DNA of 64,000 nt, from the NCBI RefSeq assembly GCF_016765775.1, contig NZ_JAESVN010000001.1, positions 186,001 to 250,000 on the forward strand. Direction: 5' to 3'. Position 1 is the stretch's first letter; each line of letters starts with the position of its first letter. This document shows positions 30,317-40,900 of the stretch, piece after piece. The notes under the pieces were generated by a model. It made no database searches and was not told the origin of the DNA. It worked only from the letters and a program-made list of their open reading frames with translations. Source of the DNA: Szabonella alba. GTDB taxonomy: Bacteria > Pseudomonadota > Alphaproteobacteria > Rhodobacterales > Rhodobacteraceae. The translations under genes and the position numbers were made by a program.

Positions 30317-30517
30317 TCAACGCAGGATCTGGCGCTCGGCGGCACGGACAAGCCCGCGCACCAGCGCCCTGTGCGGAAGATCCGGCCCTGCAGGAAGCCG
30401 GACACCGACACGCAGCGGGACCGGCAGACCGGGGGAGAAAAATTCCACCGCCGCGTCAAAGCTGCGGCATGCGGCATCATAGGCGATATCTGCGATACGA
30501 ATGGCGGTATTTGCCAT
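30317..30517 (-). CDS. Small hypothetical protein (66 aa)
   Basis: Starts MANTAIRIADIAYDAACRSF and continues AAVEFFSPGLPVPLRVGV. A clean AAGGAG lies eight bases before the ATG at 30515-30517. It is the first of a two-gene minus-strand operon that diverges from clpB; its promoter should lie in the same gap as the clpB RpoH promoter. No recognised domain. Confidence 0.6.
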   Translation of the reverse strand: MANTAIRIADIAYDAACRSFDAAVEFFSPGLPVPLRVGVRLPAGPDLPHRALVRGLVRAAERQILR

Positions 30518-30731
30518 GGGCAATCTCCTTGTCCCTGTTCCGTCGCTCTGAAGTCCTAACGCGCAGATGGGGGTGCCGGTTTCCTTGCAAAAGCCATGCG
30601 CGAATCACGCTTGGGTGATGGATGCGTGTGGAGAATGGCGCGGGCCAACGGTCTCGGGACCGGAAAACCGCCCGGGGGGGCAGGGGGCGTGCAACCGGGC
30701 GTGGAAATCTGGGCCCCTGCAGGGTGGGATG
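30518..30731. other. Gap upstream of clpB
   Basis: This is the left part of a 316-base gap between the small minus-strand operon and clpB. It holds a GC-rich stretch with a G-run near 30670 but no supported gene. The right part holds the clpB promoter. Confidence 0.5.
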
Positions 30732-30763
30732 CTTGCACAGGGCGCCCGCACTTCCCATTTCCG
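30732..30763 (+). promoter_or_regulatory. RpoH (sigma-32) promoter of clpB
   Basis: CTTGCA (30732-30737) is followed, 18 bases after the CTTG, by CCCATTTCCG (30754-30763). This differs from CYTATNTNNG at one fixed base and also resembles the enteric CCCCATNT box. Spacing equals that of the dnaK promoter. The clpB start is 71 bases downstream. Confidence 0.7.
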
Positions 30764-30833
30764 AACCGAGGCCGCAGGGACCATGCCATAACGGGTGATC
30801 CCGCAAGCGGTGCCATTGAAAGGAGAAGGACCG

Positions 30834-33449
30834 ATGAACCTTGAAAAGTTCACGGAGCGGTCGCGCGGCTTCCTTCAGGCCGCTCAGACCATCGCGATGC
30901 GCGAAAGCCATCAGCGCGTTGTGCCGGATCATCTGCTGAAGGCGCTGATGGATGACGATCAGGGCCTTGCCGCCAATCTGATCCGTCGCGCGGGCGGCGC
31001 GCCCGAGCGGGTAACCGAAGCCGTCAATGAGGCCATTGCGAAACTTCCGAAAGTCACCGGTGGCGACGGCCAGACCTATATCGACCCCAGCCTTGTGCGG
31101 GTGCTGGATGAGGCCGAACAGGTTTCGAAAAAGGCGGGCGACAGTTTCGTGCCGGTTGAACGGCTGCTGACCGCGCTGGCGCTGGTGAACACGCGCGCCA
31201 AGGATGCGCTGGTAGCCGGGGCCGTGACGGCGCAAAGCCTCAATTCCGCGATCAATGACATCCGCAAGGGCCGCACCGCCGACAGCGCCTCGTCCGAGGA
31301 CACGATGGAGGCGCTGAAGAAATATGCCCGCGACCTGACCGAAGCCGCGCGCGAGGGCAAGATCGACCCGATCATCGGGCGCGACGAGGAAATCCGCCGC
31401 TCGATGCAGGTGCTGTCGCGCCGCACCAAGAACAACCCGGTGCTGATCGGGGAGCCGGGCGTGGGGAAAACCGCCATCGCCGAAGGGCTGGCGCTGCGCA
31501 TCGTCGATGGCGATGTGCCCGAATCCCTGCGCAACAAGCGGCTGATGGCGCTGGACATGGGCGCATTGATTGCAGGCGCGAAATATCGCGGTGAATTCGA
31601 GGAACGTCTGAAGGCGATCCTAAAAGAGATCGAGGCCGCCTCGGGGGAGATCATCCTGTTCATCGACGAAATGCATACGCTGGTCGGCGCGGGCAAATCC
31701 GAGGGCGCGATGGATGCGGCCAACCTGATCAAACCCGCGCTGGCGCGGGGGGAACTGCATTGCGTCGGCGCGACCACGCTGGATGAATACCGCAAATATG
31801 TCGAAAAGGACGCGGCCCTTGCCCGGCGGTTCCAGCCGGTGATGGTCAGCGAGCCGACGGTGGAGGATACAATCTCCATCCTGCGCGGCATCAAGGAGAA
31901 ATATGAGCTGCACCACGGCGTGCGGATCAGCGATTCGGCGCTGGTGGCGGCGGCCACGCTCAGCCATCGCTACATTACTGACCGGTTCCTGCCCGACAAG
32001 GCCATCGACCTGATGGATGAGGCGGCAAGCCGGTTGCGGATGGAGGTGGACAGCAAGCCCGAAGAGCTTGACGCGCTGGACCGCCAGATCCTGCAATTGC
32101 AGATCGAGGCCGAGGCGCTGAAGAAAGAGGATGACGCCGCAAGCCGCGACCGGCTGGAAAAGCTGGAAAAGGAACTGGGCGACCTGCGTGAACAGTCGGA
32201 TGCGATGACCGCGAAATGGCAGGCCGAACGCGACAGTCTGGAAGCGGCGCGGGACCTGAAGGAACAGCTTGACCGTGGCCGGGCCGAACTGGAACAGGCC
32301 AAGCGCGAGGGCAATTACCAGCGCGCGGGCGAATTGCAATATGGCCGTATTCCCGAACTGGAAAAGAAACTGGCCGAGGCCGAGGCCCGTGAGGGCGATG
32401 CGCTTGTGTCCGAGGCCGTGCGCCCCGAACAGATTGCCGAGGTTGTCGAACGCTGGACGGGGATTCCCACCTCGAAAATGCTGGAAGGCGAGCGCGAGAA
32501 GCTGTTGCGCATGGAGGAAGAGCTTGGCCGCCGCGTGATCGGACAGAAACCGGCGCTGACCGCCGTCGCCAATGCTGTGCGCCGCGCGCGGGCCGGTCTG
32601 AATGACGAGAACCGCCCGCTGGGGTCGTTCCTGTTTCTGGGGCCGACGGGCGTGGGCAAGACCGAACTGACCAAGGCCGTAGCCGAATATCTGTTCGATG
32701 ACGATGCCGCGATGGTGCGCATCGACATGTCGGAATTCATGGAGAAACATTCGGTGTCGCGGCTGATCGGCGCGCCGCCCGGCTATGTCGGCTATGACGA
32801 GGGGGGCGTGCTGACCGAGGCGGTGCGCCGTCGCCCCTATCAGGTCGTGCTGTTCGACGAGGTGGAAAAGGCGCATCCGGACGTCTTCAACGTGCTGTTG
32901 CAGGTGCTGGATGACGGGGTGCTGACCGACGGGCAGGGCCGCCGGGTCGATTTCAAGCAGACGCTGATCGTCCTGACCTCGAACCTTGGCGCGCGGGCCC
33001 TGTCGGAACTGCCTGAAGGGGTTGATCCCGGCCCGGCCCGGCGGGAGGTCGAAGAGGCAGTGCGCGCGCATTTCCGTCCCGAATTCCTCAACCGGCTGGA
33101 TGAGCAGATCATCTTCGACCGGCTGGACCGGGCGGATATGGCGGGCATCGTGGAAATCCAGCTCAAACGGCTGGAAAAACGGCTGGCGGGGCGCAAGATC
33201 GTGCTGGATCTGGACGCGGCGGCCAAGGCATGGCTGGCCGATGAAGGCTATGATCCGGTCTTTGGCGCGCGGCCCCTGAAACGGGTGATCCAGCGCCATC
33301 TGCAGGATCCGCTGGCCGGGATGCTGCTGTCGGGGGATGTTCTTGACGGCAGCACGGTTCCGGTCACGGCCGGACCGGACGGGTTGCATATCGGCAACCG
33401 GATCAGCGCCTCGCGCCGGGTGCCGCCCGCCGAGGCAGTGGTGCATTGA
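30834..33449 (+). CDS. clpB: Disaggregase ClpB (Hsp104 family)
   Basis: 871 residues. The N-domain ([19 protein letters not shown]) is followed by the first AAA module with [14 protein letters not shown], a long middle coiled-coil domain (about 410-530; [20 protein letters not shown]), and the second AAA module with [17 protein letters not shown] and the conserved FARPLKRV-like end ([11 protein letters not shown]). The coiled-coil separates ClpB from other Clp ATPases. With DnaKJ it pulls proteins out of aggregates. ATG 30834 follows AGGAGAAGG. It shares an RpoH-type promoter with dnaK. Confidence 0.98.
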   Translation: MNLEKFTERSRGFLQAAQTIAMRESHQRVVPDHLLKALMDDDQGLAANLIRRAGGAPERVTEAVNEAIAKLPKVTGGDGQTYIDPSLVRVLDEAEQVSKKAGDSFVPVERLLTALALVNTRAKDALVAGAVTAQSLNSAINDIRKGRTADSASSEDTMEALKKYARDLTEAAREGKIDPIIGRDEEIRRSMQVLSRRTKNNPVLIGEPGVGKTAIAEGLALRIVDGDVPESLRNKRLMALDMGALIAGAKYRGEFEERLKAILKEIEAASGEIILFIDEMHTLVGAGKSEGAMDAANLIKPALARGELHCVGATTLDEYRKYVEKDAALARRFQPVMVSEPTVEDTISILRGIKEKYELHHGVRISDSALVAAATLSHRYITDRFLPDKAIDLMDEAASRLRMEVDSKPEELDALDRQILQLQIEAEALKKEDDAASRDRLEKLEKELGDLREQSDAMTAKWQAERDSLEAARDLKEQLDRGRAELEQAKREGNYQRAGELQYGRIPELEKKLAEAEAREGDALVSEAVRPEQIAEVVERWTGIPTSKMLEGEREKLLRMEEELGRRVIGQKPALTAVANAVRRARAGLNDENRPLGSFLFLGPTGVGKTELTKAVAEYLFDDDAAMVRIDMSEFMEKHSVSRLIGAPPGYVGYDEGGVLTEAVRRRPYQVVLFDEVEKAHPDVFNVLLQVLDDGVLTDGQGRRVDFKQTLIVLTSNLGARALSELPEGVDPGPARREVEEAVRAHFRPEFLNRLDEQIIFDRLDRADMAGIVEIQLKRLEKRLAGRKIVLDLDAAAKAWLADEGYDPVFGARPLKRVIQRHLQDPLAGMLLSGDVLDGSTVPVTAGPDGLHIGNRISASRRVPPAEAVVH

Positions 33450-33473
33450 TCGCTATTGCGGAAATGACGGAAC

Positions 33474-33532
33474 GCGGGGGGCTGCGCGCGCCCCGCACCC
33501 CCTGCGAGGTATTTCCGCCAGGATGAAAGGGA
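33474..33532. repeat. Hairpin plus GAGGTATTT intergenic element, copy 2
   Basis: GCGGGG (33474-33479) pairs with CCCCGC (33491-33496), followed by CACCCCCTGCGAGGTATTT and a CCAGGATGAAAGGG tail. It resembles the elements at 1286 and 60671. It sits between convergent clpB and the amidohydrolase, where it may end transcription. Confidence 0.5.
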
Positions 33533-33541
33533 TAGCCTGCG

Positions 33542-34402
33542 CTATTCCGCCGCCAGCGGCAGCGCGTCGCGTCCGGTTTCGGTGATCCCGGCCACGACGC
33601 GGGCGATCAGATCGGCGAACCGGTCGAAATCGGGACGGGGGGTCAGGCTGCTTTCTTGCATGTAAAGCGCGCGGTCGATCTCGATCTGCACGACATGCTG
33701 ACGGCGTGAGGGACGGCCATAGGTCTGGGCGATATAGGCCCCGGCAAAAGGCGTGTTGCGGGCGACCCGCAGGCCTTCAGCGCTGAAGGCGGCGGCGATG
33801 CGGTCGACGATGGCGCGGTCGGCGGCCGCGCCGAACCGGTCACCCAGCACCACCTCGGGCGGGGGGGTGCCGGGGCGGCCCTGCGCCTCGATCGCCTCAT
33901 GCGGCATCGAGTGGCAATCAATCAAGATCGCTTGCCCGAACAGGCGGTGGCTTTCGTCAAGAAGTCCGCGCAAGGCCCGGTGATAGGGCTGCCAGTGCCG
34001 GCTCAACCGGTCATCGGCCTCATCTTTGCTGATCTTGCCGTGATAGATCGGGCGGCCCGCCGAGACGACGCGGGGGATCACCCCCAGTCCCGAGGCGATG
34101 CGCGGATTATGGGGCTGACGCGGCACTTCCTCGATCAGGGCGGGGTCGAGTTCTTCGGGCGCGCGGTTGAGGTCGATCCAGGCGCGCGGCATCCGGGCGG
34201 CCAGCAGGGGCGCGCCCAACAGCGGGGCACAGGCGAAAAGCCGGTCGACAAAGGCATCCTCGGACGAACGCAGCGCCAGCGCATCAAGGCGAGAGCGTTG
34301 CCGGAATTCGACGCTGTAATCATTGCCGCTATGCGGAGACGAAAAAACCACCGGCGTGCTGCGCCGGGCGGGAAGCGACAGGCGATAGGATGGGTCGGAC
34401 AT
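33542..34402 (-). CDS. N-formylglutamate amidohydrolase family protein
   Basis: 286 residues. The fold and motifs are those of N-formylglutamate deformylase (HutG, COG3741): VFSSPHSGNDYSVEF near the start, DLNRAPEELD, ILIDCHSMPHEA with the metal-binding His, and QHVVQIEIDRALYMQE. In histidine degradation this enzyme releases formate and glutamate from N-formylglutamate. No other hut gene lies near, so the substrate may differ. It converges with clpB. Confidence 0.88.
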   Translation of the reverse strand: MSDPSYRLSLPARRSTPVVFSSPHSGNDYSVEFRQRSRLDALALRSSEDAFVDRLFACAPLLGAPLLAARMPRAWIDLNRAPEELDPALIEEVPRQPHNPRIASGLGVIPRVVSAGRPIYHGKISKDEADDRLSRHWQPYHRALRGLLDESHRLFGQAILIDCHSMPHEAIEAQGRPGTPPPEVVLGDRFGAAADRAIVDRIAAAFSAEGLRVARNTPFAGAYIAQTYGRPSRRQHVVQIEIDRALYMQESSLTPRPDFDRFADLIARVVAGITETGRDALPLAAE

Positions 34403-34559
34403 CGGACCTCCGGCAATGGGAAAGTATAGACCGGAATTTTCCGGTGCCGAAACCCCTTGAACAGGACGGCGACTCCTTTTATAGCGTCGCGGACCTGAAT
34501 GGTGGGCCTGCCGGAATGTCCCTTGCGGACGGACAGGGCGGGCCGCGATGACGGAGCGT

Positions 34560-34634
34560 GGGCGGTTAGCTCAGCGGTAGAGCACTACGTTGACATCGTA
34601 GTGGCCACTGGTTCGATCCCAGTACCGCCCACCA
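34560..34634 (+). tRNA. tRNA-Val (anticodon GAC)
   Basis: Acceptor stem GGGCGGT pairs with ACCGCCC, followed by discriminator A and an encoded CCA. The D arm is TAGCTCAGCGGTAGAGCA. The anticodon stem CTACG/CGTAG holds the loop TTGACAT, so the anticodon is GAC. The T arm is CTGGTTCGATCCCAG. All arms are complete. Confidence 0.97.
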
Positions 34635-34721
34635 TTTCACCGCCCCCGGCCTGACCGGGGGTTTTTGAGTTTCATGGCGCACGCCTTCCGTGCATCCGCG
34701 CCGCGAAGAAGGAGAGAAACG

Positions 34722-34847
34722 ATGAAGGTTGCGAACTCGCTCCGCTCGCTCAAGACGCGGCATCGCGATTGCCAGGTCGTGCGCCGCAAGGGCCGCGTCT
34801 ATGTTATCAACAAGACGCAAAAGCGCTTCAAGGCCCGTCAGGGCTGA
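34722..34847 (+). CDS. rpmJ: 50S ribosomal protein L36 (zinc-free type)
   Basis: 41 residues: [17 protein letters not shown], then [19 protein letters not shown]. The single Cys means the CxxC and CxH zinc ligands of the C+ form are absent, so this is the C- form (YkgO-type). L36 binds 23S rRNA in the large subunit. AAGGAGAG precedes the ATG at 34722. It sits 87 bases after tRNA-Val and is followed by a strong terminator. Confidence 0.97.
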   Translation: MKVANSLRSLKTRHRDCQVVRRKGRVYVINKTQKRFKARQG

Positions 34848-34879
34848 ACCGCCGGGCCGCAAGGCTTTGCGAGGGACAG

Positions 34880-34915
34880 AAAAACCGCCACGGGTTCTGC
34901 CGGTGGCGGTTTTTT
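34880..34915 (+). terminator. Terminator after rpmJ
   Basis: ACCGCCAC (34884-34891) pairs with GTGGCGGT (34903-34910), with A on the left and six T on the right (34910-34915). It lies about 35 bases after the rpmJ stop. Confidence 0.88.
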
Positions 34916-35097
34916 AATGCCTGTTTCCCGGCGGGCCCGGAGCAAGGTCCGGGACGGTTGCGGGCTGCGGCAGATTGCGGCGGGACTGCGGGGAATGATT
35001 GCACCGCCGCCCCCGATGCCCTATTCGCGGGGGGACGGGTATACCGCTTCCGGTGCTGCCCCAAGAACAGATCAGACACGACGGGGAAATCGAGCCT

Positions 35098-36171
35098 ATG
35101 ACCTTTCAGAACCTGCGGGAGACCGCGAGTGACCCGGTTTGCGCAGAGACGCCTTCCGAGCCAGCGAGCCGCGAGGCACGGGACTGGGTGCGGGTTCTGG
35201 CGCGGTACCGCGATCCGAACCCCGCCCGCAGCGCGTTCGAGGTGGCGGTGACGGTGCTGCCTTTCGCGCTGATCTGGGCGGTGGCCTTTGCGATCCTGCC
35301 CTATTTCTGGCCGGCATCACTGGTGCTGGCGGTGCTGAATGGCGGCTTTCTGGTGCGGCTGTTCTGCATTCAGCATGATTGCGGCCATGCTTCGTTCTTT
35401 GCCAATCGCCGCCTGTCGGACTGGGTCGGGCGCTGTCTGGGCGTGCTGACGCTGACGCCTTACCATGTCTGGCGCAGGCAGCATGCGATCCACCATTCGT
35501 CATCGGGCAATCTGGATCATCGCGGCATCGGGGATGTCACCACGCTGACGGTGGCGGAATACCGGGCGCGATCCGCCTTCGGGCGCTTCATGTACCGGAT
35601 CTATCGCAGCCCTCTGGTGCTGTTCGTGATCGGCCCGGCCTATATCTTCCTGATCCAGAACCGCGTGCCCTATGGGCTGATGCGGTCGGGGGCGTCTTAC
35701 TGGATTTCGGCCATGGGCACCAATCTGGTCCTGCTGGCGGGGATTGTGGCGGTGGTCTGGCTGGGCGGCTGGTCGGCCTTCCTGCTGGTCGTGCTGCCGA
35801 CATGGGTCACGGCCGCCTCGGTCGGGGTCTGGCTGTTCTATGTCCAGCACCAGTTTGAGGATACCCATTGGCGGCGTGAATCTGACTGGCAATTGCATGA
35901 TGCAGCCCTGGACGGCAGTTCGCATTACGACCTGCCCACGCCGCTGCGCTGGATGTCGGCCAATATCGGCATCCATCATGTGCACCATCTTTACAGCCGT
36001 ATCCCGTTCTACCGGCTGCCCGATGTGCTGCGCGATTTTCCCGAACTGGTGGACAATCATCGCATGACGCTGATGGACAGCTTTGCGACGGCGCGGCTGC
36101 ATCTGTGGGATGAGGAGACGCACAAGCTGCTGTCCTTCCGCCGCGCGCATCGGATGTATCCGGTCGGCTGA
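35098..36171 (+). CDS. Membrane fatty acid desaturase
   Basis: 357 residues with four to six hydrophobic segments. All three di-iron His boxes are present: HDCGH at residues 93-97, HAIHH at 129-133 and HHVHH at 293-297. The arrangement is that of membrane acyl-lipid desaturases of the FADS (delta-12/omega-6-like) type, which put a double bond into fatty acyl chains with O2 and an electron donor. Position specificity cannot be told. The ATG at 35098 (MTFQNLRETASDP) was chosen over an upstream in-frame ATG at 34999 because the extra part is Pro/Arg-rich leader sequence. The ribosome site GGGGAA is modest. Confidence 0.92.
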   Translation: MTFQNLRETASDPVCAETPSEPASREARDWVRVLARYRDPNPARSAFEVAVTVLPFALIWAVAFAILPYFWPASLVLAVLNGGFLVRLFCIQHDCGHASFFANRRLSDWVGRCLGVLTLTPYHVWRRQHAIHHSSSGNLDHRGIGDVTTLTVAEYRARSAFGRFMYRIYRSPLVLFVIGPAYIFLIQNRVPYGLMRSGASYWISAMGTNLVLLAGIVAVVWLGGWSAFLLVVLPTWVTAASVGVWLFYVQHQFEDTHWRRESDWQLHDAALDGSSHYDLPTPLRWMSANIGIHHVHHLYSRIPFYRLPDVLRDFPELVDNHRMTLMDSFATARLHLWDEETHKLLSFRRAHRMYPVG

Positions 36172-36195
36172 CCCCATGGGCCGGGCCCGGGCGGC

Positions 36196-36271
36196 CCTGC
36201 GGACAAGTCCGCAGGCATGCGAAAGCGATTGACGCAGGGGCAGGGCCTGTAGCACGATCCTGCGCGTCAAT
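36196..36271. promoter_or_regulatory. Two inverted repeats ahead of the kinase cassette
   Basis: CCTGCGGAC at 36196-36204 pairs with GTCCGCAGG at 36207-36215, a 20-bp palindromic block that could also be the desaturase terminator, without a T-tract. Next, ATTGACGC at 36228-36235 is mirrored by GCGTCAAT at 36264-36271. TTGACG inside the left arm could be a -35, but the only minus-10 candidate (TAGCAC at 36250) is 15 bases away. Confidence 0.45.
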
Positions 36272-36291
36272 TCATTTCTTCGGGTGCGTTC

Positions 36292-37887
36292 ATGTCCAGT
36301 TTTCCGACAGAGGGCGCGGCCCTCAAGAAAATTGTCGAGAAGTCCAAAAGCCGCGAAATCGCCTTTGGCTACAATCCCGGCACGGATGAGGACGACCACT
36401 ATTTCGCGGCCCATCTGAAAAAGACGCCCGAGGTTCTGGGTAAACTGGCCCGCAATGAAGGTCTGGGGGCGAAGATCGCTTTCGGCACCTTCACAACCAA
36501 GGGCAATCTGGTCAGCCTGCGCTGCAGCAAGGTCGTGCCGATGCTGGCCAAGCTGTTCAAGCGGCTTTTGCGGCAGAACAAGATCGGCCTGAATGTCCAG
36601 ATCCTTGATCAGGACGGCAACCTGCTGGATGCCGATATCGAGGATCTGCCTGCCGAGGATCTGCCCGCCGAGGACCAGACCGAAGACTGGAGCGCCGGGG
36701 AAGACGCCGCAGAGGGTGACGAGGACGAGGACGAGGAGGAGGCGCGCGCCGGGGACAGCGCGGCCGATGACGGCGCCATCGCCGCCGCCGAGGCCGCCGT
36801 GCCCGATGCCGATATCGCCCCTGACAGCGCCGAGGACCTGCGCCGGATGCAGGCGCTGGTGGCGCGGGTCAAGGCCGTGCAGCCCCGTCTTGCCGCAGCG
36901 CCCCCCGCCATGGCCGGAACGCTGGCCGGGGCGATGAAGGGTGCGCTGACCGCGCTGCGTGCCGGGGATTATGGTCGCAGCGAACAGACGGTTTCGCAGA
37001 TCGAGGCGATTCTGGCCAAACTGCCTGCCGCCTCTGGCGCTGAGGGCGCGACCGTGGCCGATGCCCCGGCGGCGCAGCCCGCCTCCGATCCGCGCCTGCC
37101 CAAACTGCGTGAGGCCGCGCAGGGACTGTTGGCACAGATCGCGGCGCTGCCCGGTGCGCTGGCCGAGCCGATGGAGGCGCAGCTTGAAACCGTGCTGGTC
37201 CGGATCGAAGCCGCCGAGGCCGAAGCGGCCCTGGGAATGCTGCGGCAGGTGCAGGAGGTGCTGCGCCCGGCCCTTGAGGCAAAGGCCAAATGGGACAAGG
37301 CCTTTGCGCTGGTCGATCCGCAGGTGACCGCTGCCCTGTCGGCGGCGGCGGGCGGCGGGCAGGATCTGCGCGTGAAATGGAATTTCGCGACCGGGCTTGC
37401 CGCCGAAGGGCAGTATGACCGGGCACTCGTCTCGCTGGGGGCCGTGGCGACGCTGCTGCGGCAGGGGCCCGCCGCGACTGCGGATGCACCGCCCGCCGGT
37501 GTCGTGGCGTTCCAGCGGTCCCGTGTGCTCTGGCTGGGCGCGCGGTCGAAGATGATGGATGAGGCGCGCAAACTGGGTGACCGGATTGCCGCCTCCGGGG
37601 CGGATGACGAGGATGCCGCCGAGATCGCCGCCGCCGGGCGCGAGATCGTGGCGCAGGTCGAACGCATTGATGAACGGTTGCAGACCGTGCTGGATGATCT
37701 GACCAATTCCCCCGAGGGCCGGGCGCGCGAGACGCTGAAGCGGCAGGCGGCGGCAGTGGTTTCCGAATATGAGGCGATGCTGGGTGCCGCGCCTTTCACC
37801 ATGATTGACCAGAATCCCTTTGAACCGGTTTCGGTGGCCGCCCGCGCCCGCGTGGCCTTGACGGCAATTTCCCGCAGTCTTGCCTGA
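36292..37887 (+). CDS. Acidic helical-repeat protein of the kinase cassette, unknown function
   Basis: 531 residues, no signal peptide or membrane helix. Residues 1-110 form a small mixed domain (KSREIAFGYNPGTDEDDHYF, AFGTFTTKGNLVSLRCSKV). Residues about 111-182 are strongly acidic, with DLPAEDLPAED and GDEDEDEEEARAGD. The remainder is helical with repeated units of the form ALRAGDYGRSEQTVSQIEAI, EGQYDRALVSLGAVATLL and VLVRIEAAEAEAALGMLRQV, each with a small-residue turn then a helix. It ends with MIDQNPFEPVSVAARARVAL. The same GKF/GDY-type helical unit occurs in the N-terminus of the kinase 40 bases downstream, so the two proteins are probably partners. I do not recognise a named family. The ribosome site before the ATG is weak. 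Confidence 0.75.
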   Translation: MSSFPTEGAALKKIVEKSKSREIAFGYNPGTDEDDHYFAAHLKKTPEVLGKLARNEGLGAKIAFGTFTTKGNLVSLRCSKVVPMLAKLFKRLLRQNKIGLNVQILDQDGNLLDADIEDLPAEDLPAEDQTEDWSAGEDAAEGDEDEDEEEARAGDSAADDGAIAAAEAAVPDADIAPDSAEDLRRMQALVARVKAVQPRLAAAPPAMAGTLAGAMKGALTALRAGDYGRSEQTVSQIEAILAKLPAASGAEGATVADAPAAQPASDPRLPKLREAAQGLLAQIAALPGALAEPMEAQLETVLVRIEAAEAEAALGMLRQVQEVLRPALEAKAKWDKAFALVDPQVTAALSAAAGGGQDLRVKWNFATGLAAEGQYDRALVSLGAVATLLRQGPAATADAPPAGVVAFQRSRVLWLGARSKMMDEARKLGDRIAASGADDEDAAEIAAAGREIVAQVERIDERLQTVLDDLTNSPEGRARETLKRQAAAVVSEYEAMLGAAPFTMIDQNPFEPVSVAARARVALTAISRSLA

Positions 37888-37927
37888 CGGGGGGCCAGAT
37901 TCCGGGATCACGAACAGGATAAAGACG

Positions 37928-40900
37928 ATGGCACTCGACGACGATCAGCGCAAATGGCTCGACGCCGCCCTCAAGTCCAAGGGGCGTTTCACCCGGGCCA
38001 AATCCATCAAGTCGGATTGGGAGGATTACCGCCGCCGCCGCGCCAAGGCAGAAACCTATCTTGCCGCGCTGGATGCGAATGCGCCGCAGCGTGTGCAGGT
38101 GGAACAGGGTCTGACCGCTGCCGATGCGCTGGCCAAGGATGGAAAATTCTCGAATGCCTACAAGGCGCTGAGCGCTGTGAAGGCGCAGGCCAAGACCGCT
38201 AGCCCCGCCCGGATCGAGGCGATTGCGCTGGCCTCGATCACTGCCAAGATCGACAGGCTTGATAGCGACGTGACCCAGTGCCGCGCCATCTGTGTGCGCG
38301 TTCTGGGCGATCAGCGGCGCTTTCTGGACCGGGTCCGGGCGATGCCCAAGGCGGCGGACCAGCCCGATCTGGAAACCTATACCCGGTTCATCAACAATCA
38401 GATCAAGACGGTGGAGCCGCAACTTCGCGCCGAGAATGAATTGCTGAATGCCAATTGCCTGACCTTCGCAGGGCAGCTTGGCACGAAGAAGGTGCCAGCG
38501 CGACTGGATGAAATCGCCGAAGAGATCCGCGTTGCGGAAACCGCCGGACTGTCCAAGGCGGTTGCCGCGTTGAAGACACGGTTCGGGACGATCAGCGCCC
38601 GCGCGACCGAGAATGACAATCTGGCAATTGATAACAATGTCTTTACGAGCAAGCGCCTGAGGAATTTCAAGGAGAATCAGGGCGCGATCGAGCTGTTGCG
38701 GGCAGGGGGCTCAAAGTTTCAGGAGCGTGAAAATGCGGTGCAGCCGGATGCAAAAACCGATGATGCCCGCGCGGATCTGAAGGATCAGGGCCTTTCCGCG
38801 CTGATCAATGAACTTGAGGATGACATCCGGCTGGACAAGGCCGTGGCGCGGATGCGCGCCGACGGGCTGACCGATGCCGGGCTGGTCGCCAATACCGGGT
38901 CTGGTCCTGTAAGCCGGGCGCCCGAGCCTGTCGGTTTCGACGGGGATCGCATTTTCGGGGCGGCCGTTTCGGACAGCGATGATTTTCCAGATGAAGTGCC
39001 CGAAGACATGGCGGCCGATCTGGCTGATTTCGCGGCTATGCGGATCAAGGCCGTTCTGAAAACGCTTGATCCGAAAGGCGATGAGATTTTTGATCTTCTG
39101 CTCAAGACGCCCGAGGAACTGGCGCAGATGTGTTCGCTGTCGGTCTGCGGCGTCGATGCGCCCGGCGGGCAAAGTGACTCGCAGGCCGCCTGTTTTAAAC
39201 GGGTGGCCGAGGCGATGCGGGCCGAAATCCTTGCCTCAAGCCCCAACCGGATGGCCGATGACAAGTCGAAGATCAGCGTCGGCGGTGTGGATTACGATCT
39301 GGCCGAAACGCTGGGCGAGGGCGGATTCGGCGCTGTGCGCCGCTATCGTGACCCAGCGACCGGCAAGACGGTCGTGGTGAAATCGCTGACGGGGAATGTC
39401 TCGGACAAAAAGCGCGCGGCGATGGTCGAGGAGATGCGCACCCATCGGCAATTGCTGAACGAGGATCCGGATGCGCCCGGGGCGAAGAACCTTGTCGGCA
39501 TGGAAGGCGCGGCGGTGTCCTCGGACGGATCCTTGCACCTGATGCTGGAAGATGCCGAAGGCGGCGATGTGACCCTTGCGGGCAATGCGCTGGTCGAACT
39601 GGAACGGCAGGGCATCCTGCCGCCCGAGGCGCGGCAGGCCATCGCGCAGGACATGCTGCGGCAGGCCGTCATGGCGATGAAGGCGATGGAGGCGCGCGGT
39701 CTTGTCCATAATGACCTGAAGCCCGCCAATATGATGATGACCGCCGAGGGCACGCTGAAGGTGATCGACTTCGGCGAAAGCCGCTTCATCGGCGATGACG
39801 GCACCGCGCCCGATCAGGAGACCGGCGGTTTCCAGACCACCGGGGGCTATGCCGCCCCCGAGGTGGAGGGCCGGACCGATGCACCCGTGACCTCGCGCGC
39901 CGATGCCTTTGCCTTGCATGGAATCCTGCGCGCCCTTGGGGGCCCCGACATGGATCAGGGCAAGGCCACAAGGGAAAACGCCCAGCCCGTCACGGCACTG
40001 GGGCGGCTGGCCAAGGGGCTGTCCGATCCCGACCCCGACAAGCGCCCGTCGCTGGATGCGGTTCTGGCCAGCACCTATCTGAACAGTGCAGAACAGGACC
40101 ATCACCCCGAGGACGTGAAAGAGCTTGTCTCCTCGGCCTCGGAAATGAATGCGGCCGTGGCAAAGGTGCGGGTGACGCTTCAGGCAGATGAGTTCAAGTC
40201 CAATGAACCGTCCAAGATGGACGGAAGCTGGAAAGCCTTCATGCCCGCGATCACCTCGGGCAAGGGCGATGTTCCGCTCAGCCTGCTGCAGACGATGGTG
40301 ACGGCGCTGGATGATCAGATCAACACCGCGCAGTCCCGGCTTGCCTCGGCCAAACCCGAGGATGCGCAGTTCAACCGCGATCAGATGCAGAAGGCCCAGA
40401 CGAAAAAAGACTTCTGGATGAAGAAGATCAGCGAGGGGTTCGACGGGGCGCGTCTTGGCGGCAAGGCCGAATATGACAACGCGCTGAATGATCCGTCGAA
40501 AACCGTGGCCGTCGCCGAGGATGGCGGCGGAACGCTGACGCTGAAGGCGGCGGTGGCGCTGCGCGACCGTCGCAAGGCCGAGATCACCAAGCTGCAATCG
40601 GATTTCTACGGCCTGATGGACCGCGACCCGCAAAAGGCCGCCGACGTGATGGTCGCGGTGAATACAAGGCTGAAGGCCTATGGCGATCAGGTCGCGGGGA
40701 TCGACAAGGCGGTAAAGGCGGCGCTTGGCGATTCTGCGAAATTCTATCTTGCAGAACAGCAGCTTGCCGAAGTATCGGCCCGGTTCGGCCCGCGCAAGAA
40801 GTCTGAACAGGATCTTGCGCAGAAATCCAGCCCGCCCCCGATTCCGCCCCGCAAGCCGCCGCCGCCCCGGCCCGGCACGCAAGCGATCCCGCCCGCCCCC

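Noticed and set aside
31620-33446. 608-codon frame opposite clpB
   Set aside because: Antisense to the ClpB AAA modules, with no ribosome site or domain.
35500-37911. 803-codon frame opposite the desaturase and the acidic protein
   Set aside because: It spans two real genes on the other strand and has Arg/Gly/Gln-rich low complexity.
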